A stretch of DNA of 8,169 nucleotides from Opitutia bacterium UBA957 (GTDB lineage: Bacteria > Verrucomicrobiota > Verrucomicrobiia > Opitutales > UBA953): the NCBI GenBank assembly GCA_002293065.1, contig DBCN01000131.1, positions 27,289 to 35,457 on the forward strand, written 5' to 3'. Shown here piece after piece: positions 1 to 7,426 of the stretch (positions are counted from its first letter, which is position 1; each line of letters starts with the position of its first letter). A program made the position numbers and the translations under genes. A model generated the notes under the pieces. It was given only the letters and a program-made list of their open reading frames with translations. It had not been told where the DNA came from and made no database searches.

Positions 1-323
1 TGTTCGGAACGTTCCTTTACTTCCTCCGCACCGATCGGCGACCGCGGAACCTGAAGCAGGTCTTCTTCAAGTGGAGCATCCTTTTCCTGATCTTGGAATT
101 CACCACGGAGTGGACCAAGTATGGTTGGGGGCAGGCGACGACGGATTTGCCCGTGCTCTTGGTCCGGTATGCGGCCGGCGGCGCGCTCGCGGCCGCGGTC
201 TGGTGGTTGATCGAACGGTCACCGCGGACCCATCCGGATGCCTTCTATAAACCGCATGGGCATGGTCATAACCATGGCCACGGGTCGTCGCCGTCGGCTG
301 GGCCGACCAAGCGCGGCCACTGA
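1..323 (+). CDS. C-terminal part of an unrecognised membrane protein with a His-Gly-rich tail (5' truncated by window edge)
   Basis: The frame is open from the first complete codon (base 3) to the TGA at 321-323, giving 106 visible residues. The true start lies upstream. A TTG at 93 could serve as a start, but it would cut through a hydrophobic segment, so I do not favour it. Visible residues 21-33 (FFKWSILFLILEF) and about 48-70 (DLPVLLVRYAAGG onward) look like membrane segments, separated by a short aromatic-rich loop (TEWTKYGWGQ). The second segment ends in WWLIERSP. A hydrophilic tail follows, with five histidines alternating with G or N (H85, H87, H89, H91, H93 of the visible part), then a Ser/Pro/Lys-rich end. 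I do not recognise the family. The tail could bind Zn, Ni, Cu or Co, but His-Gly tails also occur without a known role. The stop codon lies only 8 bases from that of the opposing EVE gene. Confidence 0.6.
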   Translation, partial: FGTFLYFLRTDRRPRNLKQVFFKWSILFLILEFTTEWTKYGWGQATTDLPVLLVRYAAGGALAAAVWWLIERSPRTHPDAFYKPHGHGHNHGHGSSPSAGPTKRGH

Positions 324-331
324 GCCGAGAC

Positions 332-787
332 TCACTTCTGGCCGAGTCCGCAGATGGCCTTGAACTCGGCGGCCATGACCGGGGTGACGGACAACCGGTT
401 GCCCGGGCGTAGGATGAGCATCTCGCTGAGCGCCTTGCAGGCCCGGAGGTCGGGCAGGGTGACATGTCGATGGAAGGTCTGGTGATAGGCCACTTCGACG
501 CAGCTCCAACGTGGGTCGTCACGCTTGGACTTGGGGTCGTAGTAGTCAGACTTCGCGTCGAACTGGGTCGGGTCGGTGAAGGCGGCCTTCGAGATTTTGG
601 CGACGCCGGCGATGCCGGGTTCGGCGCAGTTGGAGTGATAGAACAGCACGAGGTCCCCCACCGCGGCCGCCCGCATGAAGTTGCGGGCTTGGTAGTTGCG
701 CACGCCCGTCCAAGGCTCGGTCCCGCGGGTGCGCAGTTGCTCGAACGAAAACTCGTCGGGCTCGGATTTCATCAACCAATGACGCAT
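332..787 (-). CDS. EVE domain-containing protein (PUA-like fold, THYN1 family)
   Basis: This 151-residue protein consists almost entirely of one EVE domain, the usual length for bacterial stand-alone members. Family hallmarks run in order: WLMKSEP at residues 4-10, W26 followed by GVRNYQARN (28-36), GDLVLFYHSN (44-53), GIAGVAKI (58-65), YYDPKSK (82-88), PRWSCVEV (92-99) and RLSVTPV (131-137). EVE domains are PUA-like and are thought to read modified bases in DNA or RNA; in eukaryotes the relative is thymocyte nuclear protein 1. The substrate of the bacterial stand-alone form is not established, and no restriction or modification gene is nearby to suggest one. I chose the ATG at 787 because MRHWLMKSEP matches the family N-terminus. 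The frame stays open to an ATG at 877, but the 30 extra residues are unlike the family and would run over the start of tatD. No Shine-Dalgarno sequence precedes the start. The gene diverges from tatD. Confidence 0.9.
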   Translation of the reverse strand: MRHWLMKSEPDEFSFEQLRTRGTEPWTGVRNYQARNFMRAAAVGDLVLFYHSNCAEPGIAGVAKISKAAFTDPTQFDAKSDYYDPKSKRDDPRWSCVEVAYHQTFHRHVTLPDLRACKALSEMLILRPGNRLSVTPVMAAEFKAICGLGQK

Positions 788-841
788 GCGGGTACGGTGG
801 TGGTCGGGGGGTTTTTGACAAGCGTCTTGGCGACCTAAACC

Positions 842-871
842 TTGCCCTGCGGTCGCCGCCGGCCCTAATGG
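842..871 (+). promoter_or_regulatory. Putative tatD promoter lying almost on the start codon
   Basis: TTGCCC (842-847) and TAATGG (866-871) are separated by 18 bases. Transcription starting about 7 bases after the second box would begin at or just after the ATG at 876, giving a leaderless or nearly leaderless mRNA. A perfect TTGACA also sits upstream at 815-820, but its best partner, TAAACC at 836-841, is only 15 bases away. The assignment rests on motif resemblance and on a close match to the region upstream of thrS. Confidence 0.35.
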
Positions 872-875
872 GGCC

Positions 876-1670
876 ATGCGTCTGTTGGATTCCCATTGTC
901 ATCCGATCACCGCCGTGCGCGCGGGGACGCTCGGGCCTTGGCTGGCGGAGGTGAAGGCCGCGGGGGTGGAAGGCGTTGTGGCGATTGGCACGGACCTCGA
1001 TGATTGGCCGGAATACCGCCGGTTGGCCCACGAGCACCCTGGTTTTTTCCGGCATACGGTCGGGCTGCACCCCTGCCATGTGACCGAGGGCTGGGAAGAT
1101 GCCGTCGTGGCGTTGTCGCCCTTCTTCGCCGATGCGGTCGCGCCCGCGGCCTTGGGGGAGATCGGCTTGGACTATTTTCGCCTTCCGGCGGACGCCGCGG
1201 AAGCGACGCAGGTCAAGGGCTGGCAGCAACTGGCGTTCCGCCGTCAGCTGGCCTTGGCCTACCAATTCGATTGCCCGGTCGTCATTCATTCGCGTCAGGC
1301 CTTCGCGGATTCCGTGCAGCTCATCGATGAGAGCGGCGTCGACTGGCGCAAGGTCGTCTTCCACTGTTTCGTGGAAGGGCCTGACGCCGTGCGCGAGGTC
1401 AATCGACGCGGCGGTCGCGCGTCCTTCACGGGCATCATCACCTACAAGAATGCGGACGAGATTCGCGCCGCGCTCAAGGCCCAAGGTCTGGCCCGCCTGA
1501 TGTTGGAGACGGATGCCCCGTACCTCGCGCCGCTCTCGGTCCGCGGCAAGGAAAACACGCCGGCCTACCTTCCCGAAATCGCGGCCAAGGCCGCCGAGCT
1601 CCTGGACCTGCCGGTGGATGAAGTCGCCGAAGTGGCCACGCGGAACGCCCGGCAATTCTTCGGTTTCTGA
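876..1670 (+). CDS. tatD: TatD family metal-dependent hydrolase (DNase)
   Basis: The 264-residue length is standard for the TatD family, which are amidohydrolase-fold TIM-barrel enzymes. Family members characterised in bacteria are cytoplasmic metal-dependent nucleases, including 3'-5' exonucleases linked to DNA repair or degradation. All expected metal ligands are present: the HxH pair H7/H9 in DSHCH near the N-terminus, E95 in GEIGLDY, H138 in PVVIHSR, H163 in VFHCF and D213 in LETDAPYLAP. The conserved RGKENTPAY follows at 223-231, where most relatives read RGKxNxPxY, and the C-terminal helix ends in ATRNARQFFGF. The ATG at 876 places DSHCH at the usual distance from the N-terminus. Upstream there is only a weak G-run (TAATGGGGCC) instead of a Shine-Dalgarno sequence. 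The gene diverges from the EVE gene (88-bp gap) and lies 74 bp before the OlsF-like gene. The precise substrate cannot be told from sequence; several paralogues (TatD, YcfH, YjjV types) share these motifs. Confidence 0.93.
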   Translation: MRLLDSHCHPITAVRAGTLGPWLAEVKAAGVEGVVAIGTDLDDWPEYRRLAHEHPGFFRHTVGLHPCHVTEGWEDAVVALSPFFADAVAPAALGEIGLDYFRLPADAAEATQVKGWQQLAFRRQLALAYQFDCPVVIHSRQAFADSVQLIDESGVDWRKVVFHCFVEGPDAVREVNRRGGRASFTGIITYKNADEIRAALKAQGLARLMLETDAPYLAPLSVRGKENTPAYLPEIAAKAAELLDLPVDEVAEVATRNARQFFGF

Positions 1671-1674
1671 ACAA

Positions 1675-1705
1675 CGGTTCGTGGCACAGGATTGTCACGC
1701 AACCG
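1675..1705 (+). terminator. Possible terminator-like hairpin after tatD
   Basis: Five bases after the tatD stop, CGGTT (1675-1679) pairs with AACCG (1701-1705). Next, CGTG (1680-1683) pairs with CACG (1696-1699), leaving C1700 bulged. ACA (1686-1688) can pair with TGT (1693-1695) around a GGAT loop. No U-tract follows, so this is not a classical intrinsic terminator. Its position suits 3'-end protection or weak termination of tatD before the next promoter. Confidence 0.3.
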
Positions 1706-1707
1706 AC

Positions 1708-1736
1708 ATGCCAAGCGCTCGTTCGTCATTTATGAT
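1708..1736 (+). promoter_or_regulatory. Putative promoter of the OlsF-like gene
   Basis: TATGAT at 1731-1736 matches five of six bases of the sigma-70 -10 consensus and ends 8 bases before the ATG at 1745. At 17 bases spacing the -35 position holds ATGCCA (1708-1713), a poor consensus match, though CATGCCA partly resembles the CTTGCCC found before tatD and thrS. The predicted transcript would have almost no leader. Confidence 0.35.
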
Positions 1737-1744
1737 GCGAAACG

Positions 1745-3541
1745 ATGACAACGGCACGGCATGGGGCGAATGTGGCGGATCTGCGCACGGCGCTAGGTCC
1801 CTTGGGCTGGTCGGCTCCGCTCTTGGATCGGTTCTTCAAGGCCCGCGAATTCGACGAGTTCTTGTCGCGAATCCTATCCTCGGGCCGACCGGACTTCTTC
1901 GCCTGCGCCAAGGAGGAAGGACAGCTGTCCGCTTCCTGGGATGACGGCTGTCTGGCCCGCATCCCGCGCCAAGGTCCCGTGGTCGTCATGGCGAATCATC
2001 CCCACGGACTCGCCGACGGGATCGTCGCCATGGATTTCTTGCTCCGCGCCCGTCCCGACGCCCTGGTGGTGGGGAACAAGTGGTTGGCGCAAATCCCCGG
2101 CATCCGGCCCTGGTTGATCGAGGTCAATCCCTTCGACCCCGACCAAGCCGACTTGGGGAACGTGGCGGGTACGCGTCGCATCCTCAGCCACCTGAAGGCC
2201 GGCGGCTGTATCCTGACGTTCCCGGCGGGCGAGGTGTCCAACCTGAGCTTGAAGCATCGGGCCGTCCGCGATCCCGTCTGGTCTCCGCAGGTCGTGCGCC
2301 TCGCCCGCCGGGCCCAGGCGTCCATCGTGCCGCTGCACCTTTCCGGCGGCAACTCGCGGCTCTTCCACTCGTTGGGTCTGCTCCATTCGAAGGTCCGGAC
2401 CATCATGCTTCTCCGGGAATTCCTTTCGCATCGCGGCAAGGTCATCCATCTCCGGACCGCCAAGGCCGTCACGCCGGCGCAACTTTCGGACCATCCGGAC
2501 GACGAGGAGGCGACGAGTTTCTTGCGCTTGCGCTGCGAACTGCTGTCCAGCCGGGAGTCGGCGGGCAAGGTCGCGGAGCGGAAGAAGCAGACGGAGGCGT
2601 GGGCGCCGTTGATCGCCCCCGTGAAGCCGGCCTTGCTGCGTGCGGAGCTGGAAAGCTTGCCGCCGGCGGATTGCCTGCTGACCAGCGGGACGTTCAAGGT
2701 CTACCGCTTCCTGGGTTCGGAACTGCCCCACACCTTGCGGGAAATCGGTCGCTTGCGGGAACTCACCTTCCGTTCCGTGTCGGAGGGCTCCGGCAACGAA
2801 TGCGACCTCGATCCCTTCGATGCTTGGTATGATCAGCTCATCCTCTGGGACGATCAGACCAGCCAGATCGTCGGGGGGTATCGCCTGGGGCCGACCGACC
2901 GCATCCTGCCGCTCAAGGGCAAGCACGGCATGTACACCTCGACCCTCTTTGATTTCAAGGGCGACTTCTTCCGTCGGATGGATCCGGCCTTGGAGATGGG
3001 CCGCTCCTTCATCCGCGAGGAGTATCAGCGCAAGCCGACCAGCCTGCCGCTGTTGTGGCGCGGCATCGGCCGCTACGTCGCCCGCTTCCCGCAATACCAC
3101 CTCCTGTTCGGCCCGGTCAGCATCAACCCGGAGTATGGCCAAGCCTCGAAGGAGCTCATCCTCTCCTACCTGCAGCATAACCGTTCGGCCGACGACTTGG
3201 CGCCCTTGGTGCGCGGCAAGAACCCGCCCCGCGCGATGAGCTTGCGCGACGCCGACGTCGAAGTGCTCCAGAAATGCGCGTTCGATTTGGAGCATGTCTC
3301 CGGCTTGGTCAGCGACCTCGAGCCCGATGCGAAGACGGTGCCGGTCCTGCTGAAGCATTACCTGAAGCTCAATGGCCGCCTCATCGCGTTCAACGTCGAC
3401 GAAGGGTTCGGCGGCTGCCTCGATGGCCTCATCGTGGTGGATCTCACGAAGACCGATCCCAAGCTGCTCGCCGCCTATATGGGCGACGAGGGGGTGAAGG
3501 CCTTCCTGGATTACCACGACTTCGATCAGGCGCAGGCATGA
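1745..3541 (+). CDS. OlsF-like bifunctional acyltransferase: lysophospholipid acyltransferase domain fused to an OlsB-type GNAT N-acyltransferase
   Basis: This 598-residue protein has two acyltransferase domains. The N-terminal one (about 75-270) is a PlsC/LPLAT domain with ANHPHGLADG at 83-92 (the H85-x5-D91 catalytic spacing seen in hemolysin/ornithine-lipid branches rather than the usual H-x4-D), FPAGEVS at 159-165 and VPLHLSGGNSRLFHS at 195-209. The C-terminal one (about 315-590) resembles OlsB/hemolysin-type N-acyltransferases: RLRELTFR (336-343), CDLDPFDAWYDQLILWDD (353-370), IVGGYRLG (375-382), EMGRSFIREEYQ (417-428), LLWRGIGRYV (436-445) and LLFGPVSI (453-460). This domain order matches OlsF, in which the C-terminal domain N-acylates ornithine from acyl-ACP and the N-terminal domain O-acylates the lyso-lipid. 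Related enzymes may use glycine instead, so the head group here is open. The protein has no obvious membrane span and probably acts at the inner leaflet. The ATG at 1745 has no Shine-Dalgarno sequence. The next gene, metY, is convergent. Confidence 0.85.
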   Translation: MTTARHGANVADLRTALGPLGWSAPLLDRFFKAREFDEFLSRILSSGRPDFFACAKEEGQLSASWDDGCLARIPRQGPVVVMANHPHGLADGIVAMDFLLRARPDALVVGNKWLAQIPGIRPWLIEVNPFDPDQADLGNVAGTRRILSHLKAGGCILTFPAGEVSNLSLKHRAVRDPVWSPQVVRLARRAQASIVPLHLSGGNSRLFHSLGLLHSKVRTIMLLREFLSHRGKVIHLRTAKAVTPAQLSDHPDDEEATSFLRLRCELLSSRESAGKVAERKKQTEAWAPLIAPVKPALLRAELESLPPADCLLTSGTFKVYRFLGSELPHTLREIGRLRELTFRSVSEGSGNECDLDPFDAWYDQLILWDDQTSQIVGGYRLGPTDRILPLKGKHGMYTSTLFDFKGDFFRRMDPALEMGRSFIREEYQRKPTSLPLLWRGIGRYVARFPQYHLLFGPVSINPEYGQASKELILSYLQHNRSADDLAPLVRGKNPPRAMSLRDADVEVLQKCAFDLEHVSGLVSDLEPDAKTVPVLLKHYLKLNGRLIAFNVDEGFGGCLDGLIVVDLTKTDPKLLAAYMGDEGVKAFLDYHDFDQAQA

Positions 3542-3547
3542 GCCAAC

Positions 3548-3574
3548 AAAAAGGGCAGGCCATGCGGCCTGCCC
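3548..3574 (-). terminator. Intrinsic terminator of metY; hairpin shared with the convergent acyltransferase gene
   Basis: GGGCAGGCC (3553-3561) and GGCCTGCCC (3566-3574) form a perfect 9-bp GC-rich stem around an ATGC loop. Read on the minus strand, the stem is followed at once by five T (complement of AAAAA at 3548-3552), then GTTGG: the classic shape, 23 bases after the metY stop. On the plus strand the same hairpin stands 11 bases after the acyltransferase stop but lacks a U-tract, so it would end that transcript less efficiently. Confidence 0.85.
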
Positions 3575-3596
3575 TGGTCGGACCCGGTCGCGCCGC

Positions 3597-4886
3597 TTAG
3601 GCCTTCGCCAGCGCCTGTTCGAGGTCCGCGATGATGTCCTCGATGTCTTCGATGCCCACGGAGAGGCGAACGTAGTCGTCGGTGACGCCGGCGGCGGCGC
3701 GCTCTTCGGCGGTGAGCTGCGAGTGGGTCGTGGAGGCAGGGTGGATCGCGAGCGAGCGGGCATCGCCGATGTTGGCGACGTGGCTGTGGAGTTGGAGCGC
3801 GTTGATGAACTTGCTGCCGCCTTCGTGGCCGGACTTCACGCCGAAGCCGACGAGCGCGCCGAAGCCGTTGGTCAGGTACTTCTTCGCGAGGTCATGGTAC
3901 TTGGAGGACTTCAGGCCGGGGTAGTTGACCCACTTCACCTTCGGGTGCGCTTCGAGGTATTGGGCCACCTTGAGGGCGTTGGCGCAATGGCGCTCCATGC
4001 GGAGGTGCAGCGTCTCGAGACCCTGGATGAGGAGGAAGGCGTTGAACGGGGAGAGGCAGCTGCCGACGTCGCGGAGGAACTGCAGGCGCATCTTCATGAT
4101 GAACGCGATGTTCGCGTTGCCGGCCGGCGGGAAGGCCTTGAAGGCTTCCCAGTGCGGGAGACCGTGGTAGGACTGGTCAGGCTCGGTGAAGCCGGGGAAC
4201 TTGCCGTTGCCCCAGTTGAAGTTGCCGCCATCGACGACGATGCCGCCGATCGAGGTGCCGTGGCCGCCGATATGCTTCGTGGCCGAGTGCACGACGATGT
4301 TGGCGCCGTGTTCAAACGGACGGTTCAGGTAGGGCGACAGCGCGGTGTTGTCGATGATCAGGGGGACGCCGACCTCCTTCGCGATCTTCGCGACTTCGGC
4401 GAACGGGAAGATGTTGAGGCGTGGGTTGCCGAGGCCTTCGCCGTAGAAGGCCTTGGTGTTCGACTTCACGGCCTTGCGGAAGTTCTCGGGATCGTCGCCG
4501 TCGACGAAGGACACCTGGATGCCCAGTTTGGGCAGGGTGTAGTGGAAGAGGTTGTAGGTGCCGCCGTAGAGTTGGGCGACCGAGACGATGTGGTCGCCGG
4601 CCCCGGCGATGTTGAGGATGGCCGCCGTGATGGCCGCTTGGCCCGAGGCATGCGCCAGGGCGCCCGAACCGCCTTCGAGGGCCGCGAGGCGTTGCTCGAG
4701 GACGTCGGTGGTCGGGTTCATGATACGGGTGTAGATGTTGCCGAGTTCCTTGAGGCCGAAGAGATTGGCCGCATGTTCCGTATCGCGGAACTGGTAGCTC
4801 GTCGTCTGGTAGATGGGGACGGCGCGAGCGCCCGTGGTCGGGTCGGGCTTTTGGCCGGCGTGGAGGGATTTGGTGCCGAGTTTCAT
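3597..4886 (-). CDS. metY: O-acetylhomoserine aminocarboxypropyltransferase / sulfhydrylase (MetY), PLP-dependent
   Basis: This 429-residue protein is a full-length member of the Cys/Met-metabolism PLP enzyme family, of MetY type by length and sequence. It would catalyse O-acetylhomoserine plus sulfide to homocysteine plus acetate in the cytoplasm; some relatives also act on O-acetylserine. Visible motifs: VPIYQTTSYQF (23-33), IYTRIMNPTTDVLEQR (51-66), with Y52 and R54 being the residues that contact PLP phosphate across the dimer, ASGQAAITAA (80-89), LYGGTYNLF (106-114, ring-stacking Y107), IIDNTALSPYL (177-187, D179 facing the pyridine nitrogen), SATKHIGGHG (201-210, Schiff-base lysine K204), HPASTTH (382-388) and VRLSVGIED (406-414, substrate-carboxylate R407). 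Length over 420 residues and the insert around 222-255 favour MetY over the shorter MetB/MetC/MetZ enzymes, whose reactions are less likely. The ATG at 4886 is preceded by a pyrimidine-rich stretch with no Shine-Dalgarno sequence. The gene diverges from cysS and ends at a strong terminator. Confidence 0.95.
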   Translation of the reverse strand: MKLGTKSLHAGQKPDPTTGARAVPIYQTTSYQFRDTEHAANLFGLKELGNIYTRIMNPTTDVLEQRLAALEGGSGALAHASGQAAITAAILNIAGAGDHIVSVAQLYGGTYNLFHYTLPKLGIQVSFVDGDDPENFRKAVKSNTKAFYGEGLGNPRLNIFPFAEVAKIAKEVGVPLIIDNTALSPYLNRPFEHGANIVVHSATKHIGGHGTSIGGIVVDGGNFNWGNGKFPGFTEPDQSYHGLPHWEAFKAFPPAGNANIAFIMKMRLQFLRDVGSCLSPFNAFLLIQGLETLHLRMERHCANALKVAQYLEAHPKVKWVNYPGLKSSKYHDLAKKYLTNGFGALVGFGVKSGHEGGSKFINALQLHSHVANIGDARSLAIHPASTTHSQLTAEERAAAGVTDDYVRLSVGIEDIEDIIADLEQALAKA

Positions 4887-4907
4887 GGTGGGGAGGGAAG
4901 GGGACTG

Positions 4908-4936
4908 TTTATCTTCGGTTAGCCTCGTGGGAACAA
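4908..4936 (-). promoter_or_regulatory. Putative metY promoter
   Basis: Read on the minus strand, TTGTTC (plus bases 4931-4936) and GATAAA (plus bases 4908-4913) stand exactly 17 bases apart, each matching four of six sigma-70 consensus bases. Transcription would start near 4901, leaving a leader of about 15 bases before the ATG at 4886. That is too short for a riboswitch. Confidence 0.4.
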
Positions 4937-4966
4937 GCCGTTTTCGGGGTTATGACGCTTCCTTCT

Positions 4967-4987
4967 CGCCCTCGGGGGGCGTTCTTT
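4967..4987 (+). promoter_or_regulatory. Terminator-like hairpin in the possible cysS leader
   Basis: CGCCC (4967-4971) pairs with GGGCG (4977-4981), with one possible extra T-G wobble pair, and is followed by TTCTTT (4982-4987). It sits 20 bases before the cysS start, in a region where the upstream gene runs the other way, so there is no plus-strand gene for it to terminate. A weak -10-like TATGAC lies at 4951-4956. If transcription starts there, the hairpin would be in the 5' leader and could attenuate. The stem is short and could be chance in GC-rich DNA. Confidence 0.2.
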
Positions 4988-5006
4988 CCTATTCCTTGGG
5001 CCTGCT

Positions 5007-6437
<1,431 letters not shown>

Positions 6438-6504
6438 CGCTTCCGGATTGTTGATAAGTGTCCGTTGAAAGGGCCTTGGTCTTCGTCAGTCTACAGCACT
6501 CCTT

Positions 6505-7341
6505 ATGTCCTCTGATAAACCCATCCGCTCGGTTAACCTGACCCTCCTGCCTTCCCTGGCATTCCTCTTTTTCGGCGTCGCGCTCGCGCTCGCTTTCGTG
6601 ATCGCTTCGGACAAGGTCGGCAAGTCCATCGGTCAGCTCAAGAACAACCGTCCCGAAATCACCGTCAAGGGCGTCGCGACGCTCGATGTCCGTTCCGGCC
6701 AAGGCTCCATCGTCGGCACGTTGTCCTGGCGCGGCGAGAATTTCAACGATGGCCGCGCCGCGATGCTCGCGCAACGCGCCGTCATGCAGAAGCTGCTCAA
6801 GGAAGCCGGCTTCGCCGAGGCCGAAGTCGTTTTCGCCGCTTCCGAGTTCACCCGTTTGGAGCCGGCGGCCTTCACCGAGTTCGCGCCCAATCAAGACGGC
6901 GTGCGGACGCCGATCCAGCGGGCTCCGGTGGATTACAATCGCTTTGCCCGCGGCAAGGTTCCCGAATTCACCTTCGCCCAGACTTTCTACGTCGAGACGC
7001 CCAACGTCGACCGGGTGCTCGCTTTCTCCCGTCAGGAAATCTACCTTGAGCAGGGCGTCACCCTCTCGCGGGGTACGCCTACCTTCCGCTTGCTGCAGCT
7101 GAACGAGGCCAAGCAGGAACTCCTGGAGGCCGCGGCCAAGGATGCGCAGCGCCGCGCCGCCACCATGGTCGCCGGCAGCGGTTCCAAGGTCGGGTCGCCG
7201 CTGGATGCCTCCCAAGGGGTGATTCAGATCTGCGCCAAGGACCGCGTGGGGGAGTCCGACGCCAACAGCATCGATTTCTACTCCATCGAGAAGACCATCC
7301 GCGTGGTGGTCACGATGCGCTTCGAAATCGTCAAGGAATAG
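6505..7341 (+). CDS. SIMPL domain-containing protein (DUF541), membrane-anchored and probably periplasmic
   Basis: This 278-residue protein starts with one hydrophobic segment at about 12-34 (LTLLPSLAFLFFGVALALAF), preceded by basic residues, so it is probably an uncleaved N-terminal anchor with the rest outside the inner membrane. The remainder looks like a SIMPL/DUF541 domain: EITVKGVATLDV at 51-62 (the usual I-V-x-G-x-G/A opening strand), a helix with AAMLAQRAVMQKLLKEAGF (85-103), the typical second helix AKQELLEAAAKDAQRRAATM (202-221) followed by GSGSKVGSPLDASQG, and a closing strand KTIRVVVTMRFEIV (263-276). Biochemical roles of bacterial SIMPL proteins are poorly known; some are linked to oxidative stress or envelope functions, so none is asserted here. 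It lies between cysS and thrS, 67 bp after the former, with no visible functional tie. CTACAG at 6491-6496 might be a -10-like box, but its nearest -35-like TTGAAA (6465-6470) is 20 bases away. No Shine-Dalgarno sequence is seen before the ATG. Confidence 0.88.
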   Translation: MSSDKPIRSVNLTLLPSLAFLFFGVALALAFVIASDKVGKSIGQLKNNRPEITVKGVATLDVRSGQGSIVGTLSWRGENFNDGRAAMLAQRAVMQKLLKEAGFAEAEVVFAASEFTRLEPAAFTEFAPNQDGVRTPIQRAPVDYNRFARGKVPEFTFAQTFYVETPNVDRVLAFSRQEIYLEQGVTLSRGTPTFRLLQLNEAKQELLEAAAKDAQRRAATMVAGSGSKVGSPLDASQGVIQICAKDRVGESDANSIDFYSIEKTIRVVVTMRFEIVKE

Positions 7342-7378
7342 CCCTGAGCCGGGGGTGGGGTGGGGCTTGCCTCCGTCC

Positions 7379-7407
7379 TTGCCCTCGGCCTCGGGAGTCC
7401 CTAGCGG
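7379..7407 (+). promoter_or_regulatory. Putative thrS promoter resembling that of tatD
   Basis: TTGCCC (7379-7384) and TAGCGG (7402-7407) are 17 bases apart, 19 bases before the thrS ATG. With flanking bases, CTTGCCC and CCTAGCGG match the CTTGCCC and CCTAATGG upstream of tatD. A second TTGCCT lies at 7367-7372. The assignment rests on this resemblance; the -10 match to the sigma-70 consensus is poor. Confidence 0.35.
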
Positions 7408-7426
7408 TAAAGGACGCTTTTCCATC

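Noticed and set aside
788..877. N-terminal extension of the EVE protein to an ATG at 877
   Set aside because: The added 30 residues are low in conservation-type character and would run the gene across the tatD start, whereas MRHWLMKSEP at the internal ATG matches the family N-terminus.
546..1655. Minus-strand open frame opposite tatD
   Set aside because: It overlaps tatD and part of the EVE gene, and has no conserved motif; tatD has all its metal ligands.
1874..3763. Long minus-strand open frame (about 629 codons) opposite the OlsF-like gene
   Set aside because: It lies antisense to a gene with clear domain motifs, has a shadow-type Arg/Gly/Ala/Gln composition, matches no family I know and overruns the end of metY. 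GC-rich third positions keep such frames open.
3723..4922. Plus-strand open frame (about 399 codons) opposite metY
   Set aside because: It is antisense to a full-length MetY with an intact active site; the Val/Glu/Gly/Arg-rich translation is typical of the complement of a GC-rich gene.
4887..5006. SAM riboswitch before metY or T-box before cysS
   Set aside because: The 120 bp shared by two divergent genes is too short for a T-box plus promoter; no AGGGTGGGA/TGG-type T-box sequence or SAM-I core is visible.
6438..6504. Terminator or promoter between cysS and the SIMPL gene
   Set aside because: Only a 4-bp CGGA/TCCG pairing with a 13-base loop is visible, and TTGAAA to CTACAG spacing is 20 bases, so neither is convincing.
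7342..7426. T-box or threonine leader before thrS
   Set aside because: Only 85 bp are available; no T-box consensus, run of Thr codons or terminator with U-tract is visible.
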